Origin: a virus
DNA: 26,480 nt
Reading direction: 5' to 3' (one strand)
IMG/VR virus record: IMGVR_UViG_3300013018_000075
Coordinates: 1-26,480 of that record
In this document: positions 21,582 to 26,480 of the stretch, one piece after another
Layout: every line of letters starts with the position of its first letter
Numbering within the stretch: position 1 is the first letter of the stretch
Translations under genes and position numbers: made by a program
The notes under the pieces: generated by a model
The model's database searches: none
What the model was told of the DNA's origin: nothing
What the model saw: only the letters and a program-made list of their open reading frames with translations

Positions 21582-22578
21582 TGCCGCCCCCTTGGATCTT
21601 TCTGATTTCCTCATCAAAATCAGAAACAATCTTTTGATGTTGATTAAATTCTTTGTATTCACCGATCGCCTTTTGCTTGGCCGTATTGTGTGAGATATGG
21701 CCGTGTCTTTTTAGAATTTCATACCGGTTGAATTTAAGGAATTCATCAATACTCGTCGCAAAATCCTGCATCGATAAGAGGGTTTCATCTTCAAGAAGCC
21801 GTTCCACATAGTCAAAATACGCCGAAACATTACGCTCCAAACTTCTGATTTCTTTTTCTGATAAATAGTTTTTAGCAACCGTCACATCGGACTGTAAAAT
21901 TCGACCATCCGGGGCGTTTTTCCAGGTCGTCAGTCCCATGTGTTCTTTATCCTGATCAGCGCTGTCATAAATAATTTCAGCGGCTGTTTTACCGGTTATG
22001 GCAAAATGAAATTTGTTTTGAACGGTTGCATAGAAATTTTTGGTAATATCTGATTTCTTATCATAGTCGTAAGAAATCTCGGCAAACACATCGGTGATTT
22101 GTTGCCAAATTCTGCGTTCGCTGGCTCTGATGGAGCGAACCGTTTCCAGCAACTCACGGAAATAATCTTTGCCAAAGACCGCTTCACCTTGTTTCATTCG
22201 CTCGACATCGATCTTAAAACCTTTTTTTATATAGTCCTTTAAGACATCGGTCGCCCAGATTCGAAATTTCGTGGCCTTTTGGGAGTTAACACGATAGCCC
22301 ACCGAAATAATTGCATCAAGATTATAAAATTTAACGTCTTTGGTCTGAGTTTTTCCTGCAATTGCGCCATGCTGCGTGGTATTTTCCAAAATGGAAACAA
22401 CCACTTTTTCGTCTAGTTCGCCAGACTCAAAGATATTCTTAAGGTGCTTACTTATTGCCGGAACACCAACATCGAATAAACCAGCAATCGCTTTTTGGGT
22501 CGCCCAGATCGTTTCATCTTTCATTACGACTTCAATTTTCTCATCGGATTCATATAGTAAAAATTGTATCTCGTTCAT
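21574..22578 (-). CDS. RhuM-family protein
   Basis: A 334-residue protein of the RhuM family. Its start EIQFLLYESDEKIEVVMKDE, the ETIWATQKAIAGLFDVGVPA helix-turn-helix, and KFYNLDAIISVGYRVNSQKA are the N-terminal signature shared with Fic/DOC-associated and phage antirepressor-like N-terminal domains. The second half (from about 145) contains FHFAITGKTAAEIIYDSADQ and a helical end. RhuM-like genes are often found inside type I restriction loci; their biochemical role is unknown. It sits between hsdR and hsdS, is translationally coupled to hsdS, and has AAGGAAGG before its ATG. No Fic motif (HxFxxGN) is present. Confidence 0.9.
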   Translation of the reverse strand: MNEIQFLLYESDEKIEVVMKDETIWATQKAIAGLFDVGVPAISKHLKNIFESGELDEKVVVSILENTTQHGAIAGKTQTKDVKFYNLDAIISVGYRVNSQKATKFRIWATDVLKDYIKKGFKIDVERMKQGEAVFGKDYFRELLETVRSIRASERRIWQQITDVFAEISYDYDKKSDITKNFYATVQNKFHFAITGKTAAEIIYDSADQDKEHMGLTTWKNAPDGRILQSDVTVAKNYLSEKEIRSLERNVSAYFDYVERLLEDETLLSMQDFATSIDEFLKFNRYEILKRHGHISHNTAKQKAIGEYKEFNQHQKIVSDFDEEIRKIQGGGNE

Positions 22579-22637
22579 TGTACCTTCCTTTTCATAATCG
22601 TCCTGATCCAGTCATTCGAAAATTCCAATGTTTTTCC

Positions 22638-25600
22638 CTAGCTTTCTGTCAGCTCATCCGCTAATTCATACAGAGCTTCCCGCAAGCCATTGCGGTACTT
22701 GATCTTGGACAAACCCTGGACTTTTTCATCGTGGGCCAGGGTCTGATAATCGCCGCTGGCATTGGCAATGATGTCCCGAATCTGTCCATTATCATCGAGA
22801 TCCTGCTGGCCATAGCGGTGACGGCTGAATAGTTCCCGCATCTGAGCGCTGGTGATGACGTCAATGATGCCCCATTTAATGCGAAAATCCTGAAACTGGC
22901 GATCGAGACTAACCGCATTGGCGGCTTGAATGACGGGATCACTCTCACTTAATCGGGCCGGATAGTTTTCAACGGTGTAATGGCCGTTAAAAATGGTTTT
23001 GGCGGCATTTTTAATCTTGCTGGCATAGTTTCGGTCATCCAGACCATTGGCAAACTGATCGATTTTTGCTTTGGTATCAACCGCTGCCTGGTGCTCTTTG
23101 TCATGGACCTGGTTGAGTAATTTTTCTAATAGTTCAGTCAAATAATCATAGTCGATCTTAACATCCTTGACATGGGTCATCCGCAGCTCGATCTGATAGA
23201 AGGAAACTTTTTTTTCTTTGGCGATTTGTTGCCGCAACTCATTGCTTAACACCGTGGTCAACATCGTTTCTTCGGTCGAGGTCATCCCCAGGGCTGCGAT
23301 TAAATCATCCGGCGCATCGTAATTAAAGCCGATTTTTTCACCGTCTACGGTTTCCGGATCATATTGTTTCAGCTTGGACATCCCCATATTATACTGTCTT
23401 AATAGCGTAAGCATTTGCTCTTTCTGCTTTTCGCTGGGAGGTAGCGCCTGAAAGGCGTCGGTCAGCTCTTTTAATTGTCCCACCACATCTTTGACCTCTG
23501 TAAACACGGTTTCAAAAGGCTTGGCGATGATCCCATCATCTTCGATGGTTTTTTTACGTTCATCTTCAGACAAATTGGCTGAATCTTTATTGGCATAGAT
23601 GGCCAGGGCCTTGTTCATCAGTTGTTCGTTCTGGGCTGGCCAGCGGTAATTGACAATCCGGCCCCAGGGTTTTTCCTGCATATCGGCAATCCGATTGGTG
23701 CGTGAATAAGCTTGAATCAAGGCGGCCCCTCTTAAGGTCCGGTCGACATAAAGGGTATTTAACTCTGGGGCGTCAAAACCGGTCAGCAGCTGATCAACCA
23801 CAATCACCAGGTCGAGATAGTTCTTGTCGGTGGCGGTGCGGTTTAAGCGGCTGGTAACATCCTGGGTATAACTGGCCACATCATCCATCCCGAAGCTGGT
23901 ACCGAATTCCTGATTGTAGGCCGTTATCGCTTCACATAAGCCTTTGTTGGTGGCCAATTGGGTTTCATTATTTGAGGTGTTCAGGCTGAAGGTTACAGCG
24001 ACTTTGAGGGTTTGTTTGCCTTTTTCCTTGTTTACTAAATTAACCCGCTGGAACTCATGGAAATAGAGCATTGCCATCGGGGTGCTGGCTTTGCCGCCGC
24101 CGACATGGGTGGTGAAGATGGCGTTATATTTGCCTTCATTGGAGCGGTTGCGCCAGTTTTTAAAAATATCCTCAACGACTAAAGCAATGTGCTCGGGATT
24201 CTCATCATAAAAGCTGGGTTTGATGGTATCATCAATATCTTCGTCAGTCAGATTGTCAATTTTCAACTGAATCTGGGCATCGGTCCAGTGGGGATAAAGG
24301 TTTTGATAAAAGGCCGGTAAATACTCCGTCTTCATTTGCGTTTCATTGATAGTCGTTTCAAAATCGACTTTAAAGCCGAGTACATTACGATCGGCTATCG
24401 CTTCCCGGATGGTGTAGGCATGCAGCAGCGGCCCGAAAATATCCTCGGACCTGAGACCCGTCGTGGTTTCATCAAACATCGGTGTCCCGGTATAACCGAC
24501 CCAGGCGGATCGCTTAAAGGCCTTTTGAATCGTCGCAAAATTCTCGCCCCCGGTACTACGATGTGCTTCATCAACAATAAAGACGATGTTTTTATCAGGT
24601 GCCTTGAAGGTCTTACGATTAACCAGAGTCCCCAGTTTTTGAACCGAGGTGACAATAATATGATTGTCTTTGCTTTTTAATTTACGGCTAAGATCGTTAG
24701 TATTTTCGGTGCCCTGTACCGTTCCTGATCGAGTGACATCGCTGACATCGCCATCCGGATCATAGGCCTGATAATTTTCATCGGTCTGTTTAGTCAGAGC
24801 AATCCGGTCGACTACAAAGACGACTTTATCGACCTTCGGCATCCGGGAAGCCAGCCAGGCCGTCTTAAAACTGGTGATGGTTTTACCGGAGCCGGTGGTA
24901 TGCCAAATATAACCCACTTTTTTATTGCCGGCATCAAAATCAATCTGCTTGATGCCATCAATCACCTTTTGGGTAGCATAGACCTGATAAGGGCGCATCA
25001 CTTTAAGCATCTGTTTGTTCCTGGTGCCATCTAAAATCATATAGTTGGTGGCCATTTGATGCGCCATGGGGATGCTCAGCATCGCATCGGCAAACTCTTT
25101 CCAGTTGCGGACAATAGTATTATCTTCTTTGCGCTGCCAGTTAAAGGCAAAATCCTTATTAAACTTATCGGCGGTGGTATTGGCCATATACTTAACGTTG
25201 TTGGGCGTTATCGCCACCAAAATTTGTAATGTGGAGAAGATATCTCGAAACTGATTTTCGTCCGCATATTGATGCATCTGGTTTAAGGCTTCATTGACAT
25301 CATGGGTATCACATTTTTCTTCAATTTGAATAATCGGCAGCCCATTGATCAGTAGGGTTGTATCAAAACGCCGCTTCTGCTTGCCGGTGATCACAGCTGG
25401 ACGCTCAATCTGATTGACCACCTGATAAACCGTATCGCCGGCACCGATTTGCTTTTGGTCAAAAACTGTTAGAAAAACATGACGGCCATCGTCTAAATCA
25501 ATTTCAATTTGTGAGACCCCGTTTAATCCGTATAAAAATTGACCGCCTTCGTAGGGAGTCCGAAGCTCCGAAATGATTTTCTTGACCTGACCAAATTCCA

Positions 25601-25844
25601 CCGCACTGAGGGGCAGATTCAGGGTTTTCTGATTGTGCTGCTCAAGAATTGTTTTGAAATTATCCCACAATGCTTCGGTCGTTTTGATATCTTGTTCGTA
25701 TTTCCACAGTTTCGTTTTCACCACATAATGAGCCGGCTTTTCTTCCACCCCATTTGCATCAATGGTACTGTTTTTTTCAGGATTGGTGATTGTTCCGCTG
25801 GTGATATACTCGATTAATTCTGTTTCAAACTGATTCTCTGTCAT
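22638..25844 (-). CDS. hsdR: Type I restriction-modification restriction subunit HsdR
   Basis: A 1068-residue motor-nuclease. The N-terminal nuclease core is FDTTLLINGLPIIQIEEK with Asp161, Glu175 and Lys177, the same 14-residue and 2-residue spacing as Asp151/Glu165/Lys167 of EcoR124I. The superfamily 2 translocase follows: Walker A TTGSGKT (316-322), DEAH (425-428), GYTGTP (450-455), then the second RecA-like domain with the arginine motif in YSRTNR. The C terminus is helical, as needed for docking on the methylase. All catalytic residues are present. The ATG at 25844 has GGAGG 9 bases upstream and overlaps the upstream half-HsdS gene by 20 bases. HsdR translocates and cuts unmethylated DNA. 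Confidence 0.96.
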   Translation of the reverse strand: MTENQFETELIEYITSGTITNPEKNSTIDANGVEEKPAHYVVKTKLWKYEQDIKTTEALWDNFKTILEQHNQKTLNLPLSAVEFGQVKKIISELRTPYEGGQFLYGLNGVSQIEIDLDDGRHVFLTVFDQKQIGAGDTVYQVVNQIERPAVITGKQKRRFDTTLLINGLPIIQIEEKCDTHDVNEALNQMHQYADENQFRDIFSTLQILVAITPNNVKYMANTTADKFNKDFAFNWQRKEDNTIVRNWKEFADAMLSIPMAHQMATNYMILDGTRNKQMLKVMRPYQVYATQKVIDGIKQIDFDAGNKKVGYIWHTTGSGKTITSFKTAWLASRMPKVDKVVFVVDRIALTKQTDENYQAYDPDGDVSDVTRSGTVQGTENTNDLSRKLKSKDNHIIVTSVQKLGTLVNRKTFKAPDKNIVFIVDEAHRSTGGENFATIQKAFKRSAWVGYTGTPMFDETTTGLRSEDIFGPLLHAYTIREAIADRNVLGFKVDFETTINETQMKTEYLPAFYQNLYPHWTDAQIQLKIDNLTDEDIDDTIKPSFYDENPEHIALVVEDIFKNWRNRSNEGKYNAIFTTHVGGGKASTPMAMLYFHEFQRVNLVNKEKGKQTLKVAVTFSLNTSNNETQLATNKGLCEAITAYNQEFGTSFGMDDVASYTQDVTSRLNRTATDKNYLDLVIVVDQLLTGFDAPELNTLYVDRTLRGAALIQAYSRTNRIADMQEKPWGRIVNYRWPAQNEQLMNKALAIYANKDSANLSEDERKKTIEDDGIIAKPFETVFTEVKDVVGQLKELTDAFQALPPSEKQKEQMLTLLRQYNMGMSKLKQYDPETVDGEKIGFNYDAPDDLIAALGMTSTEETMLTTVLSNELRQQIAKEKKVSFYQIELRMTHVKDVKIDYDYLTELLEKLLNQVHDKEHQAAVDTKAKIDQFANGLDDRNYASKIKNAAKTIFNGHYTVENYPARLSESDPVIQAANAVSLDRQFQDFRIKWGIIDVITSAQMRELFSRHRYGQQDLDDNGQIRDIIANASGDYQTLAHDEKVQGLSKIKYRNGLREALYELADELTES

Positions 25845-26415
25845 GCTTCATTACCTCCCCCAGTTGGTGCAATCGTATCATCGTTTCCTGCTTAGCTGCC
25901 CTATTTTTTAATGCCTGCAACCGCAATTGTTTAAAATATATTTCGCCAATTATTTTTTGCTTCTCTATAAAGGGTAATGTTGGGATTTCGAGATCTTTTA
26001 TTTGTTTAAGTGTGTATTTTAGAACTTTCGACCCTTGTAAACCGTTAAGCAATTGTTTTTTGATGGCGCTGTTTTCATTTAATAAATAAACAAGAAATTG
26101 TCCGTTGAGTTTCTCTTTTGGAACCAATTTGACATAGTTTTGAGTATATAGATAGCCTCTATGTTCTTCCCTGATGACTGAGGCACTCCCAGAAATCAAA
26201 CTGAAAAGAACATCACCTGTAAAAAGTGTGTTTACATCATCCCTCGTACGAAGGCGTTTTTTACCATCATCTTCAGCTGGGATACCAACTAAATCCTCCA
26301 ATAAATCGGTCTGACTATACAAGTTGTAGATCGGCGACTGTTTATCAATGCTCTCGGTAATTCTAAATTGAGGTGTTCCACTGACAAAATCAACAAGCAT
26401 ACTTAACTTTTTCAT
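25825..26415 (-). CDS. Half-length type I specificity subunit (single target-recognition domain)
   Basis: A 196-residue HsdS-like protein, about half the usual length, with one target-recognition domain (VDFVSGTPQFRITE near the N terminus, LFTGDVLFSLISGSA, GYLYTQNYVKLVP, LKYTLKQIKDLEIPTLPFIE) and one terminal helix. The LRFPGF anchors of the full HsdS are absent, so it is not a fragment of that gene. Half-size specificity proteins can dimerise to give a symmetric target, and it may offer a second specificity. The ATG at 26415 has AAGG 7 bases upstream (the in-frame ATG at 26430 lacks one). It is the first gene of the operon, ends inside the hsdR start, and has a good promoter just upstream. 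Confidence 0.82.
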   Translation of the reverse strand: MKKLSMLVDFVSGTPQFRITESIDKQSPIYNLYSQTDLLEDLVGIPAEDDGKKRLRTRDDVNTLFTGDVLFSLISGSASVIREEHRGYLYTQNYVKLVPKEKLNGQFLVYLLNENSAIKKQLLNGLQGSKVLKYTLKQIKDLEIPTLPFIEKQKIIGEIYFKQLRLQALKNRAAKQETMIRLHQLGEVMKHDRESV

Positions 26416-26450
26416 TTTTGTGCCTTTCATAAATTACTTTTATATTTAGG

Positions 26451-26479
26451 ATTATATCAGAATTGAGATCGGATTACAA
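26451..26479 (-). promoter_or_regulatory. Promoter of the type I restriction-modification operon
   Basis: On the minus strand: -35 TTGTAA (26479-26474), a 17-base spacer and -10 TATAAT (26456-26451), preceded by TGA. The start point near 26444 leaves a short leader of about 28 bases before the half-HsdS start. No later promoter of this quality was seen inside the operon, so all five genes probably depend on it. Confidence 0.7.
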
Positions 26480-26480
26480 C

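Noticed and set aside
21574-22578. Fic AMP-transferase activity for the RhuM-family protein
   Set aside because: The HxFxxGN catalytic motif is missing; only the N-terminal domain type is shared with Fic/DOC-associated proteins.
20361-26415. hsdS inversion shufflon (two S genes recombining)
   Set aside because: The half-S and full HsdS share no visible conserved anchor sequence at DNA or protein level, both lie on the same strand, and no site-specific recombinase gene is present.

Overview
The window looks like a low-GC Firmicute, probably a clostridial relative. Genes are preceded by strong GGAGG-type ribosome sites, many starts are GTG or TTG, and the gene families are those of clostridial siphophage prophages. 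Apart from one toxin-antitoxin pair, every gene reads on the minus strand, so the biological order runs from right to left. Family assignments come from recognising motifs and gene order by eye; no database search was run.

Right part (26480 to about 18730): a type I restriction-modification operon with its own promoter at the window edge. Its order is a half-length specificity subunit, hsdR, a RhuM-family gene, a full two-domain hsdS, then hsdM. Next (18395 to 15034) is a three-gene ABC-three-component-type (ABC-3C) defence operon with its own promoter and a strong terminator. No integrase, CI-like repressor or Cro is visible between this defence block and the phage genes, where a lysogeny module would be expected.

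Middle (15022 to 3091): the early/replication operon of a tailed phage. It contains a 46-aa basic protein, a structured leader RNA, a sigma-like regulator, small proteins, a DUF2800 PD-(D/E)XK nuclease, a DUF2815 single-strand DNA-binding protein, a 59-aa membrane protein, family A DNA polymerase, an AntA/KilAC antirepressor, a deoxyribosyltransferase-like protein, a primase-helicase, a VRR-NUC nuclease, an SNF2 helicase, a sigma-region-4-like regulator and a PemK/MazF protein. Several intrinsic terminators lie inside this operon, which implies regulated read-through or internal promoters.

Left part (3067 to 1): the start of the late/packaging operon. Five 11-bp tandem repeats lie directly upstream of a minus-strand promoter with a perfect -10 box, then a leader with an intrinsic terminator, then the HNH endonuclease, small terminase and a ParB-like (probably methyltransferase-fused) gene that leaves the window. 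Between HNH and terminase sit two insertions: a Phd/RelE toxin-antitoxin cassette on the plus strand, flanked by an 8-bp direct repeat that includes the HNH 3' end, and a gene of unknown function with its own promoter and terminator. A dyad-symmetric sequence between them is a candidate cos site.

Taken together, the window looks like a prophage (or a phage-derived element) carrying, or inserted next to, two chromosomal-type defence systems and two small accessory cassettes. The most interesting unexplained items are the leader RNA before the sigma-like gene, the repeat-driven late promoter with its leader terminator, the accessory cassettes around the packaging site, and the ABC-3C operon, whose effector part I cannot identify.
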